Source: Oxytricha trifallax
Lineage: Eukaryota > Ciliophora > Spirotrichea > Sporadotrichida > Oxytrichidae
Assembly (NCBI GenBank): GCA_000711775.1
Contig: ARYC01017831.1
Location: forward strand, 1 to 64,000
Direction of reading: 5' to 3'
DNA: 64,000 bases
The number at the start of each line of letters is the position of its first letter. The stretch's first letter is position 1. The notes beneath the pieces are model-generated. The model made no database searches. It was given only the letters and a program-made list of their open reading frames with translations, and was not told where the DNA came from. A program made the position numbers and the translations under genes. This document shows positions 34,901 to 47,600 of this stretch, in pieces.

Positions 34901-37900
34901 AAGTTGCCAAAATTTAAGAATTAATTAAGGAGATTAAGCAGTAATCTCAAGCTAAGATAACACTAGATATTTTAAAGAAGTTTAAGGAATTGGGTGTTTG
35001 CCAGAGAGTACTTCCTTTCTTCCATAGAGAAATATTGGATAGATAAGTAACTGTCAAAGAGCTTGAAGCTAATGCTAAATGAGGAGGACATGGTGGTGGA
35101 AGAGGTCACCCACATGGAGATAGAGGTGGTCATTAAGGCAATCATAGAGGCAAAGGAAGAGGCCAAGGAGGTCATTAAAATCGTGATAGATCCCCTGGAA
35201 GTCAATTTGATAAGGGCACTCTCAAGTAACAGAGAGAAAGAGAAGAGGCAATTAAAAGTACCATTATGCACCTGTATAAAGAAAATTTCTTTGTTAGATT
35301 ATTAAATGATAACACCTCTTCAAAGAGCATAAAGCAATGAACTTCAATAAAAACTAAAATTAGAAAGTAAAATTGCTATAGATAAAGCTAGAGGTGATAA
35401 GGATGTCATTCAGTAAATAAGACTTTGTGTAAACTTAATGACTCCAGACAATTTTGACAAAAATTCGATGAGCTTAGAAACCACATGTTTGGTGAACATA
35501 AATACCTTAATCTGTATATTTCATTCTTTTACCCTGAAGAGCCAGGATTTAACCCTGCTGTAGATCTACCTCTAACTGAACAACTTAATGATACAAATAT
35601 GAACTTAGTAGTTGAGACTATCTTCAGAAAGGCTTAGAAAGAGAAGTCTTATCTGATGTTCTATGGTGATTTATGTGAAAGAATTATCAGACTTGAAATG
35701 AATCTAAGATAAAATAATAATTTAAAAAGAAATAGCAAAAGTTTATATTTAAGTGCAATGTAATGCTAAATTAAATTTTTAAAGATAAATGAAGTCAACA
35801 AAGAGAAAGATTTAAAACAGTAACTTTAGAAAGACTCTTTTAGATCACTGCAAATCTAGTTTTGACTAAATTTTCATGAAAGATGTTCAAGAAAAGAGAA
35901 AGACTATGGATGAAGAGCAATAGTTCAAGTATAGACAACTTCTTTTTGGAAGTAAGAATTAAGCATCAATATAATAAATGTATTTGATATTCAATTTGTT
36001 GGTGAACTTAACAGAAGACATTTGCTAGAGGAGACTATTATTATTTCAGTTTTTGACTTGCTTTTAGAAGTCGATACTCCTTCTCAACTTCAATATGTGA
36101 ATGTAAGTTTAAATATTTTCTTGTGTATCATTTTATAGAATGATACTGTTGAATGAGCCACAGTATTGACAGAGAAAATCGGTCACTTAATCGAAGAAAT
36201 TATTATTATCAAGGGAGCCCTACCGGAAGCTACAAAGACAGTCGAAAAACAATCGCAAGCCTTAACTCGTATCTTCAAGAGATTTTAGGAGGTAGAAAAC
36301 TATGAGAGAATTTCATTGAGAATCAGAATTCTAGTCAAGAATATGCTTGAAAACAGAGCTTAAGGATTGGAGAAAACTAAAAAACAAAATGAGGGGGGTC
36401 CTAAGAAAATTGATGAGCTGAGGAAAGAGCTTGAGGCTAAAGCTAGAGAAGAGGATAGAATAAGATAAATTATTGAAATGGAGGAAAATTAACAGAGAGA
36501 TCAAAATAGAGGGTATAGAGATAGAGCTAATACCTAAAATTATAAAGGCAAGCAAGGTGGTGATTTCAAGCAGTATACTTAATTTTCATTTCAAAAAGAC
36601 TTTATATAACTCATAAAAAAGGATTGGCAATAAGTATATGAAAGCACCTAGTAGAATAATAATAATAGGGGAAGAAATTCAATAAAGAGTGGATCAGGCC
36701 GTGGAACTGATCTGAAAAGTTCTCAAATGCAATAAAATTAAGGATCTAATCAATATATCAAGAAACAAGCCTCAATGGATGCATAATTTGATTCAACTAT
36801 AAAGGAAGTTGCTAAAATAGATGATAAGGAAGTAAGGTTTGGGGTATGCAAGATTTATGATTTTTTTAATAAAAATAAGAAAAAATTACATCAAATAATT
36901 TGAGAAATTTAAAATTAAATTAAAAACACTTCAAAAATTGTAAATAATATATAATTCCCAGCATTTCTTAAATCACACATTAAATATAAAGGAATTTTCT
37001 ATGGCATTTGTTTTCTAATTAATTTTTAATTTTGAGAAAAAGTTTTAGAATAATGAATTAACCTCCAGAAGTAGCAAAAAGATGCGTTGATAATATATAA
37101 GACTTCCATAACATTCATTAAAACATTCCTACTGATTTTTTCTACTTTTAATTATAGATTATTCACAGCTTATAAATCCAGACTTAGTATAATATCTTTA
37201 TTTAAAAACTGAACCAGTTAAGACTTACGACAGAAGCAATTTCTTCCAGTTATACATAGACTTGCGATAAATCAATGGCAGAAAATGCGAAGAAACAGTT
37301 TTCTTATTCTTGAACTAACTTTATGATAGAAATGAATTACTTATCGAGAAATCTCTCGCAAACTACATGTCGGAACTTGCCCTGAGCAAAGCCTTATCTA
37401 TTTTTATTAAATAAATGATAAAAACTATTTAAATTAACTAGTTATCTAGTTCAGCAATTGCGAAAGGGTTGAGTTAGTTAATCAATCAACTACCTGACAA
37501 TGCCCTTCTCGAGTCACCCCTCGCAGAAATCTTCGACTTATTAATAGAAAATAAGATATTGAATATGAGTGAAATCACTTGGCCAAAGCCCTCAGCCTCA
37601 GAAGATAAGAATGTCGTTTTCGTCGAAATCAACTATAAAATGATGGCTCAATTGCTTCTTAAAGTCAAATTATATATAATTGATTTACAAAAACAATTTT
37701 TAATTATTATGTCATTAAATGATTACATTATTGCAAATCGAGAAGAGGAAACTCATGGAAAAGTGTTTTTGACTTCTTCAATAAAAATGAGCTAGACAGA
37801 GCAGTTAAACAAATGTCAACTTTAATTTTGGAGGATAACTTATTCGCAGACATTAAAGATTAATTGGGTGCTGAAGATGCTAAATATATTCATATAAAAT

Positions 37901-37980
37901 TCATATTTTTTAAATACATTCTTCCACTTCTGGAACAAAACGAGGAAGAACTTAATAAAGTAAAAGCTTCAATAAAGTGA
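31994..37980 (+). CDS. EIF4G: Translation initiation factor eIF4G-like (MIF4G + MA3)
   Basis: eIF4G bridges cap-bound eIF4E, eIF4A and the ribosome. The N-terminal third is Gln/Asn/Pro-rich low complexity (MKSNQKNQQFNQSAGSQ onward) with the short motif SSEFVPIKKAGG. The MIF4G domain is indicated by LMTPDNFDKKFDELRN, VVETIFRKAQKEKSYLMFYG, DLCERII, then QFVGELNRRHLLEETIIISV and LTEKIGHLIEEII. An Arg/Asn-rich linker follows (GGDFKQYTQFSFQK). The C-terminal MA3-like domain runs EVAKRCVDNIQDFHNI, FFQLYIDLRQINGRKCEETV and AIAKGLSQLINQLPDNALLE, ending KASIK-TGA. Introns include 28 bp near 32130-32158 and 35 bp near 36103-36137. A roughly 220-bp GTAAGG...TTTTAG interval near 36830-37049 joins linker to MA3; if it is not spliced, the first product ends at 36903. 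Several one-base frame changes occur. Confidence 0.75.
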
Positions 37981-38280
37981 AGAATTCTTGATGTTTAATG
38001 ACAATCATTCTCTTTTTTGAGATAAAAAATATCTATACAGTTAAAATTATACAAATTTAATAATTTCATGAGTTAAAATACAGCAATAATGAATTAAAAA
38101 GTAAAATTAATTCAATATAACATTCAATACTTTATCGATTTCAATAGACCGAGCAATAAAAATGTTAATTAAATTTAAAGAAATTATATAAATAAAAATC
38201 TTAATCGTTGTACATTTATCAATAATTATAGGTATTCTTACCTCTTTAGTATATTTATATTCCCTTGATAATTGAGTAAA

Positions 38281-39705
38281 TCATTAATCATCTTCAGAAT
38301 CCAGAGTGATGACCAATTAGTTATCATCCATGCGTTATTACAACTATTCCAATAACTCTCTGTTTTTCTTATCCTCTTCCACCCCTTCATCTTGCACCAT
38401 AATAATTTAACCTCTTACCGTTCCTCTGCGTTTCCTCTTTTCAGAAATATCTTACTTATCTTCATCTTATCCATTGTTTTATTGATAAAATTCGTTAAGA
38501 AATGATACATGAAACATAAGCTGTGAGTGTAATTATAATTTTCATCTTCTTTCTACTTGTTAAAGTCTATGCCTTAATTTAACCCCACAATATTCCTTGT
38601 TTATTTTGTCATTATATCAGAGAAGGAACTTCCCAAGTTATTTGCTAAATTGGATCCTTAGGCGTTTTTATTAGATTTAGGTGTGTTCTTGTTTGAGAAT
38701 AACATAAAAATATATTAGAAATTCATTTAATTAATTGAATGGACTTTCCAAAATATATAAATATAGTCAACGATAAAATATTTTAATTATAATATAAAAG
38801 TAATTCAATTATATTAAACATGTTGAGGTTATTTTTGATATTGAATAAACCATATTACTCTAAAAAAAAATAATATTTTTATTTATGAATTATGATTTGC
38901 TGTTCTTATTAGACATTGGAGTTTGTCCCTAGCTTTTCACCTCCTATGGCTTACTGAACTAATCACCATCTTCAGAACCACTTAAAATGCCTTATGATTT
39001 CTTGAATATACTTTTCAAGTCATTTGCTATCACGTTTTTCAAGATTTTTTTCTCAGCAACTTCATGATTATAATCCCTCACTTGAACTTACTATGTGAAG
39101 TTATCAAATTTATTTATTATTTGCTTTTTGTACATAATAAAGCAGGGACTTAATAGAACGAAAATTTGTTAATATTGTGGTAAAAGAAGCCACTATATAT
39201 AAACAAAAATAACAAACATAATTTCTCTGACTGTCTAATCCTTCTCCCTGAGTTTCTTGGAGTATTTTAAATTATCTCTCCACTTCTTACCAAGCCTAGT
39301 CTATCTTAAAATCTCATCGACAGTAAAAACCTTCTCGATTTGAGATTGAGTTTTGGTCAGAGACAAAGCGTCACCTTCGATATTGTTACTACTTCCAAGC
39401 ATTGTTTGCTTTTGTATTAGATTTTTCTTTCTATAGTAGGAATCGGGTTGAGGTAAGAAATCTATCTTCAACTCATTCTTGTTCAATTATTTAGAAGTTA
39501 ATAAAAGAACCAAATATATTTGCTGCCTCCTTGAGAAGAAAGTTTTTGTTACAACTAATCATCTTCATTTCCTTTTTAGCTTAGTTCATCGAGACTTATC
39601 ATACTGACTCTTTGATTTTTAGGAGGAGATTTACGAGGTGATTTTGGCCTTGCTTTATTTAAAATGCCGTTTGTGTTGGCGGCTGCTAACCTTTTCGTTA
39701 GTCCT
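38281..39705 (-). CDS. Basic protein with acidic tail, unknown (nuclear-like)
   Basis: Pieces in minus order: GLTKRLAAANTNGILNKARP, then SPRKSPPKNQRVSMISLDEL (basic, SP-rich); FLPQPDSYYRKKNLIQKQTM; KVFTVDEILR; NHEVAEKKILKNVIANDLKS; ILSGSEDGDQFSKPQEVKSQ; EFYQQNNGQDEDKQDISEKR with a KRKRRGTVRG basic motif; and the tail QLVITLDSEDDQ-TGA. Basic SP motifs plus an acidic SEDD end suggest a chromatin or nuclear protein, but no domain is recognised. AT-rich inserts at about 38715-38880 and 39120-39230 are introns or IESs. The start is uncertain; no clear ATG precedes GLTKRL, and a GTGTGT...GGGAG interval just upstream may be an intron. Confidence 0.5.
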
Positions 39706-40077
39706 CCCAATAGTAAAGAGAAAATAAAATAACTAAATTAAACACACTGTAAAAACTATTTAATAATATTAGCCTTTTTTCTTGGGAGGGTAAAATTAAT
39801 TTGATAAAGTTATACTTAATTATTCAAATCTATTCGATAAAATACAACTAAAAGAATTTAGAGATGAATGAGTATTAAAAAATTTAAGCTGACTTTTAAA
39901 TATTAAATAATATCAAAATTTAACATGAAAAAGTAATTTTATAATAATGTTATGAGTTATCAATCAATGAATTTTTTCCAGAATAAATTTTAAGATTCAT
40001 AGAATATCTGTTACTCTTTATAAATCAGTTTATACATTATAATTAGAAATAATTTTAGAAAAGTTAAGTAAAAGAGT

Positions 40078-41052
40078 TGGAACGAGGAGGGACAGTCGAA
40101 CCGTTCTAATCATGAGGCAAAAATTTTGTCTCAATAGTCCAAAAGCGAACTTCCCCCAGCTGGACTTCAACATCCAGATGTGTGTTTTAACAAAGAAGTA
40201 CATACATACTCACGAGTGGCCCTAAATCATAGAGTATGTCAGATTTGACACCTTAAGTCAGTACATTCCTTTAGCACCCGTTCTCAACTCAGCTAGGTAC
40301 TATACGCAACCCTAGCACAACCGGAGCGTGCACTCAACATTGGGTTTTCTTAATTTTCGAATTGATTACCTAGAGTCCATTTATCTTAATCAACAAAAAT
40401 AGAGAGCTTACGTCCAATTAGTTCACTTACCTAGCTCCAACCAAACCCACCTAAAAAGTCCACTCTCTGTTCAAGATGACATTTTTTAACTTCAACTAGG
40501 TATGAGGCCTGACCGAAGAAATTCAGTCATTTAACATCTCCCAATCAAGAATACAAAGAAAAGAAATTTTAAGGAAAGAAGACTTCAAACACTATCCAAA
40601 ATCCTTAAATAACTAACAATCCCTCATTAACATCTCCTCAACCCAAACAACCTAAGCTTGACTACAGCTTGAAACGACCATTTTTTCTCTATTTGATAAG
40701 AGATCACTCAAAGATATGTTTTGGAAGGAATCACTCCCAAATTTCTCTTAATACGTCACACAATAAGAAATTTTAATTCCTTAGTACTAAATAGGAAGAT
40801 TAAAGTAATAGAGAATCACCCAAGACATTAATAAGATTTTGACCAAAGATACAATGGGAATCACCCCAAAAATTTATCAGGTTATTTAATACTAAAATAT
40901 TAATACACTATATATATTAACAATGTCTACTAAAAGGAGTAAGCACCACTACTAACAAAAGTCATAACCTCTTACAAACAATAAAAACTCTGGCTTAAAG
41001 CCAGAGAACCTTACTTTTGAAAACCCAGAAACCCCTAAATCCCTAAACCCCA
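40078..41052. other. G-poor, non-coding-like 1-kb region with a perfect hairpin and telomere-like tail
   Basis: No frame on either strand gives convincing protein. The plus strand is rich in A and C and poor in G, unlike its surroundings. AATCACYC-type motifs recur: GATCACTCAAAG, GAATCACTCCCAAATTT, GAATCACCCAAGAC, GAATCACCCCAAAAATT. Near the end a 9-bp perfect hairpin, CTCTGGCTT-A-AAGCCAGAG (40988-41006), is followed by degenerate A/C telomere-like units (GAAAACCCAGAAACCCC, TAAATCCCTAAACCCC) at 41019-41052. It could be an RNA gene or one end of a mobile element. Confidence 0.5.
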
Positions 41053-41166
41053 TAGATTTACTAGTTAAATCTGGATATTACCCAAAACAATTAAAGAAAG
41101 TTATTAAATATCATATAAAAGATTTAGGACTTTTATATACTATATAATAATAAAATTTAATTAAAG

Positions 41167-41541
41167 ATGTTTCATGAAGTGGGATTATTTGATTTGAAAA
41201 TCAACGGGAAATGGTGCCCAATTTGCAATCTTACAGATTGCATGGATAACAGCTACAGAACTCTGAGAGCCTTTGATGAAACTGTATAAGAACTCCAAGA
41301 ATATGTTGAGTTCGGAGTTTATGATGGAGTAAGCTCCATAGATAGCGAAGAAGAAGAGAAGGAGATTGAAAAACATGTCTCAATTTCTACAGGGAAAGAG
41401 TATACTTAAGACAGTTGTGGGCTCACAAGAATTCATTATTTTGAGTTAATTTTTAAAGAATTAATTGAAATAGAATCAATGATGAGACAACCAGAGAGAT
41501 TGAACAGATCAGATGATTAAAATATTATTAAAAGGGCTTGA
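41167..41541 (+). CDS. Small acidic protein with CXXC...C motif, unknown
   Basis: A clean 124-residue frame from ATG (MFHEVGLFDLKINGKW) to TGA. The N-terminus carries WCPICNLTDCMDN, a compact cysteine motif that could bind zinc with few other ligands. An acidic stretch (SSIDSEEEEKEIEKH) and a C-terminal helix (HYFELIFKELIEIESMMRQP) follow. No intron or frame break. A small hairpin-like AAGGGCTTGACCCTT sits at the stop codon. It converges with the giant minus-strand gene, whose stop is only about 100 bp away. Function not recognised. Confidence 0.6.
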
Positions 41542-41639
41542 CCCTTATATGCTTTAAAGCTTATTGATCAGGGGTCCCTAGAGACCTCAATGTGATCAAA
41601 TTATTATTATTATTATAGTTTTTAATCACAAATACCATT

Positions 41640-44600
41640 TCAGGATGCATTAGTAAAAATAATCAAATCTCTATACACTAGATAACAATTTTAAGCATCC
41701 CCAATTTTCTCTTACACTCTCATCTTCATAAAGGAAGTCTTTGTCAAATTAACCTTATTTCCCTCTACTGAATATATGTTGTCCATTTGTGAGATATTCA
41801 TATCTGTCAATAAATTCATTTCTGGTCTATAGTTTTCCTCTAAACCATCCTTTTCAAAAATAAAGCATTTTTCAAATAATAATAATGAATTCTAATTTCT
41901 TAAATAAAAAATTGTCTTCGTCCAAGTTTAATCTCGGTTCCATATTAAAATCAAGTGTTAAGTAAATCAAAAACATATTCTCCTCATCCATATCATCAAC
42001 TTACACTCTATGTTTCTTCTACTTATTTAATTTTGCATTCGCATTTCTTGACCTTTGAAGTCTATCTTCTAAAGGCTAGACTTTCTTTTTTTTAAGAGCT
42101 TTTACTTTTTCTTCTGTATTTAAGACTAGGTCTGAAGCTGAGTTTGACTATTGAGGCTAAAATTAAATGTTAGGGGCATTTTTGTTGCTTCCATCATCTA
42201 TGATATATGAAAGAAAATACATCGAAAAATTAATATTCATAGAATTAATATGATGCCTGAGCCAGAAATGAAACACTTGAAAGAGCCTGAAGAAGCGTAA
42301 TAGACATAATTCTGTTTTCTAGGATTTTATAATTTATGGGGTTAAACTTGCAGTAAACCTCGAGATGACTCGTTCAATAATTAAGTTTCATCTAACATTG
42401 AATTATTCAATTTTCCTGTTTCATCTAAGTCGTTTTAATGAAACTTATAAGCATTTTAACCTTTGGCATCTCTATATATTAGAGATTTTGTCATTCCTGT
42501 AACCATCCTCTCTGCAGTGTTCATTTACGAGTAACTGGATTTTGGAGAAATACTTTCATCAATACTTCCTCGTTTGGTATTGCCCAAGCCCTTAAGGCCT
42601 TTAACTATTGTAGCCTTTTTATGAAATTCTTATCTCCTAATTTTACCAATCTGTTTTTAAGTAGGATCTGTATCAAATTCGCTAACTAGCTAAGTTAAGT
42701 TTTATTTCCCACTGCTATCACCGAAAATATCATCATCGATCGATAAAACTCTCTAGTCTAATACTTCAGCCATTCTAATAGGATCAAATTTTCTATCTCT
42801 AGCCATTTTGCCCTATATATAGAAATTGTGTTTCTTCTCTGTCATATCAATCAGGCTTTTTTCATTCTCTATAAAGTATAGCATTTTAAGAAACTGTTGA
42901 TAACCCTCATAGAAAATTTGTCTTGTGTACATTTTCTTCATGTTTTTCAAAAAGAATTGAATCTCTTCTACCTTCTCTATGATTGTCTCTCTTTTAGTGA
43001 TTTTTGCTAGCTCCTCATTTTCCTTCTCTAACTTATCCTATCTACAACAAAGGAAAACCACAACATAAATCTTTGAATATCTTTCTTTCACTAAAAGTCG
43101 TATTACTGCTATAAACTTGAAGAACCATGTCAAAATGAAAGTTAAATTTCCTAAAACAATTACTCCAAACAAAATCAGTTTAGAAGTTTCATCAAGGTTA
43201 AAATCAGTGTTTGGGTTAAAAGATTCTGAGTTTTTATCTTTGCTTGAAATAAAGAAGATTGCACAATCAAAACTAATTTTGAATTTTAAAAAAAAATTTT
43301 CAATTTGCTATTTTCATGAATAGATAGTGATTATACCAGTAAGTAAAGATAAATCTTCAATATCATTTAAAGCTCTAGTTGCGATAGGCCTTCTTATGTT
43401 ATTGATTTATAAGAAGCCAACCAAGATAATAAGTAAAACCAATGCTTATACCATAACACCTATACGATTCATAAATACAGCAACTCCAATGAGACCTATT
43501 TTTCTGTACATAATAACTATCTCCCAAAAGTAGTTCTTCCTTTTATAGCCATTATACAGAAAACCAAACTTTTACTTCACAGCTAAGGTGTCAAGCTTTT
43601 CATTATCTTTAGTCATTAAAAACCAAACTGAAGCCGGAATACCGATACCCCAAAGGGCTATACAAGGTGCTGCAACTGCATATGCCATAATAACATGAAA
43701 ATCTTCATTACAGATCACTTAAAGATCTTTCATTAATCTCAATTCACTATCAAAGCTTTAACAATTAAAGATGTTGATCATGTTTTGAGTGATGGTTGGG
43801 TGGACCAAAAAAAATATGATAACGACTGATACTACAAATCTAGTTTCAAATTAATTCATTTGCTTCTTTATCTTTAGAATTATAGCCCATACTCCAACAA
43901 CTACAGAGCATATTATTACTGGGAGTCCAGCAAATATGATAGTCTTTTGATATAGAACTCTAATTTCTCCTCTTCATTAGTAAATCTGTACCTTAAAATG
44001 GATGTAGGGTCTCTTGTATCCATTTAGCAATCAAAAGAAATAATAGATTCAAAACCCCAAAACCCATTAGTTTGAAGATTAATTGAGTTGATTTGTGAAG
44101 TATAGTTTATGGTCTTAATGGGTTATGATAGAAGAGATCACTTGTAAAATAAAAAATATAAATTCGTGGACTTTAAATTCTATATATTATCATAAATACT
44201 TAGATTTTACTGCTTTTGCTTGTTATGGTACAAGTATTAATATAAATTAAGTCAAAAAAAAACTAAATAATGAAGTAATTGCAATACTATTTGATTGTAA
44301 AAATGAAGAGTTTGGAAAATAGATTTTGTTTAAAATCTATAAATTGAATTATTCTCAAAATTATTTATTTATATGACAAATTACTTGATTTAAACAATTT
44401 AAAAAGAAAATCTACAACTAAATTTAAATTATAAAATAAAATAAGAAAAAATTTTGAGAATAAAAATTAATTTTCAAAATAATTAAAAAATTATAAAGAA
44501 TTTAGTCATTTTAGAAAAATTTCCATATTTAATTATAAATATACATGCTAATGCCATATACTTTTAATGAGCATATATAAATATAATATATATATATTAG

Positions 44601-47600
44601 TATAAATTCCTTAACACAGTAAGCGAGAATTATAGTAAAATTAAAATTTTTAATTTAAATGCTCAAGCTTCAACCTTTAAAATCTTTGAAGCGAGCTTCA
44701 ACGTTTAAAAAGGTTGAAGCTTGATTATTAATACAGTTATCAAAAGTGATCTTTAAATTAAATATTATATTTATCTCTTAATATTTAAATATATTTAAAA
44801 AATGGAAAGTTAAAGATTTTTTTTCCTTTCTACTCCTTCCTCTGCAACTAGAATTGTATCTACCATTCTTTTTATAAATATTAAAATACTAACCCCAATA
44901 TGACTACAACTTTAACCTTGAAATAAAATCATTTTAGATGTATAATTAAGGGGTTTTGAGATTTATTCTTAACTAGATTGAACTACACTGCCACTAGAGA
45001 AAAATGACGTTACTTATTCAGGCCACTCGAATTTAAAAGCTGCACAAATTGAAAGTAGTTAAAGATGGTTCATTAGAATTTTTGAATAGACAGAATGAGT
45101 GTTTTTTTAGTTGCTGAGTTAATTGTTCTTTTTACTAGATAACTGACAACAATTATAACAATGACCAATATTCCAGATATCCTTAAAATGTTTATGGATG
45201 GATCTGGGCATTTATGATTTATAATACGAAAACTTTAATTAATTAATTATTCTAATTACATTAATACTAATACTTTTAAGTCTAATAAAAAATGGAAATC
45301 TTTCTGATTAGTGCTATTCTTCCTCATCTTCATCGTCATCTTCATTGTCATCATTATTTTTATCATCTAAGTCCCCTCTCTGAGCAGTCTTGCGAAGCAC
45401 CAGTCTAACTGCACCTGTGGTCTTACCAGGTAGGACCACTAAAAAAAAAATTTAAAGATATGTTTTTGTAACTTACATTTTATGTGAGTGGCCCACCTCC
45501 ACCTGCGTTTGATCTATACGAATACTTTTTAATATATTAAGTTTTTTAATTAATTAATAGATTACTAATTATAAATCATAATTTGCTACAAGCATAATCA
45601 AAATTATTAGAAAAAAATAATTAGTAATCACCTGATCTTGAGTAGCCAGGCATACATGCAGTACACATAGCTCCATAATAACCTTTTAATACAATCTCCT
45701 ACTGGATTATTAGTTGGAGGTAGCATTCCGAGACATGAAGTTTTCTCAAAGCATTCAATAAAGTTGTCAGTTTCATTATTTTTTCGCCAATAGCCTGGCT
45801 ATGGTCCTATGTTTGAACCTCCTTGACAAATAGCCTTTTCAGTTGGGCAGACTTTACACTCTTCAGGTACTACTGGGGCTTGTAAAAGATAAGTTCCTTT
45901 AGGGCATTAGTAACAAGCTCCGTTTTCTCTTAAACCTTCTCCTTTAATGCAACCTCTAATATTTATACCCACTTGAATTACATAGGAAGATATATTTTTC
46001 GTAGCATTATAGACTGGCTTTAGATATATCTGGTTGCTTGGCCTGTTTAAATCAACGGCGTCAATGGAAGTTAATTGCAAGCTTTGTTTTGAACTAGGAG
46101 CTGCAACTATTAGTAATCCACTAACGTTATGCACACCATAAGGTGAAAAGAACTTATTAACTCCTGAAACTTGAGTCTCGAACTAACCTACTGTTGCTTT
46201 CTAAACATCAAATTAAATCATGCTTCCAGAATTAGTAGTTACAACTTAACCTTAGTCATCTATAAGCGCTAAATATTGAGTCAGGATATAGCCTCCACTT
46301 TAAACGTTGGTAAAAGTGTATGAAGTTAAAGTTCTGGTTACCCTAATTTTATCTCTGGATTACTTGTTGAAATATTTCTAATAATCCTGTTCACTATTTA
46401 TAAGTACCAACTCTCTTGCAAACGAAGCAAAATCTTGACCGTATAATGTACCTATGTTATTTATTATTTAACTTTAGCTATCTATAATTGGACTGACCCA
46501 ATTCCATCTAATTCCACCTCCTATCTATGCGGTATTCTATTATATTTATGTACTAGTTATAGTAAGACTGCACTTATCATTCCAAGATTCATAACACAAG
46601 AATTGAATTGCGCCTCCATTTCCTTTAGTAGCTGAATTTGAATTAAAGGTTGAGTTTTTAATATCCATTTGCTTTATATTTCTAAGATACAGAGCTCCCC
46701 CATCAGCAAGTGCTGTGCAATTTGTCACTTAAACTCCATCAAAACTATAGTACACATTACCAAGTAAATTCTTAAAATTTATATCTGTAGTTATAAAAAT
46801 AGCAACCCCATTCTATCCTCTTAAATTTTAAAAGATATTAGTTCCAGTTAAAGTTATAATAATTGTATTGACGATATGCAATCCACCTCCATATTCTATT
46901 AATTATAGCTCTTAAACTCTATTGGCTTCATATGTGAAAGTATTTCCTTCTAAATATAAAAATATGCCATCTCTAAGAAATACCGAGTTATGATAACTCT
47001 AAAAGGAATTTCCAATAAGTGTCATATTCAGCTTTATATTTTGTGCATAGATATTTACTGAGTATCCTCTAAAACCTATATTATTGCAAAGTATTAACAT
47101 AGAAGTATTTTTTTACATAAAATTTTTTATATTTTTTTTTTACTATTATCTTTAACAATATTGTAGAATTTAGAAGAAGCTACATAAACTGAATCTACAT
47201 TAACAGCATATATACCTTTTTATTATATTTGCATTTTTTTGACTGAACTAATCCTAATAAGAGAGATTAATTTAAGATAGACACGACATTTATATGGATA
47301 GAAAAAATAATTGGAATATTTTATTGATCCATATAATAACATCCGAAATAGGTAGCCACTACTGTAAAATAATTTAAAATTGTAATCATAAGATGAAAAT
47401 GAATAAAATCATTAAAAATATCGTGGTTTATATCAGGTTAACTGGACTAAAGAATGTACACTTAATTATATATTAAGCTTGGTAAGACAGGTTTAAATTT
47501 ATTTAAGCTAAAAATGTTAAACTAATTATACCTCCTCCTAAATAGGCAGAACAACTAACAAAGGTAGCATTGAAAACAAATAACTTCGCTCCTTGAATAG

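Noticed and set aside
34972-35305. Overlapping ORFs on both strands (99 aa minus, 80 aa plus).
   Set aside because: They lie within the eIF4G-like gene in other frames, in a His/Gly/Arg-rich part that keeps several frames open.
40078-40120. GGTTCGACTGTCC on the minus strand resembles a tRNA T-arm or pol III B box.
   Set aside because: The flanking stem bases do not pair and no matching acceptor, D-arm or A box was found.
41030-42350. TAAACCCCATAG and CCCATAA...-type sites considered as two ends of a larger TA MITE.
   Set aside because: Similarity stops after about nine bases, and two intact gene ends lie between them.
43117-43533. Two plus-strand ORFs of 68 residues each.
   Set aside because: They are antisense shadows of the multi-pass C-terminal region of the giant minus-strand gene, which has clear membrane segments there.
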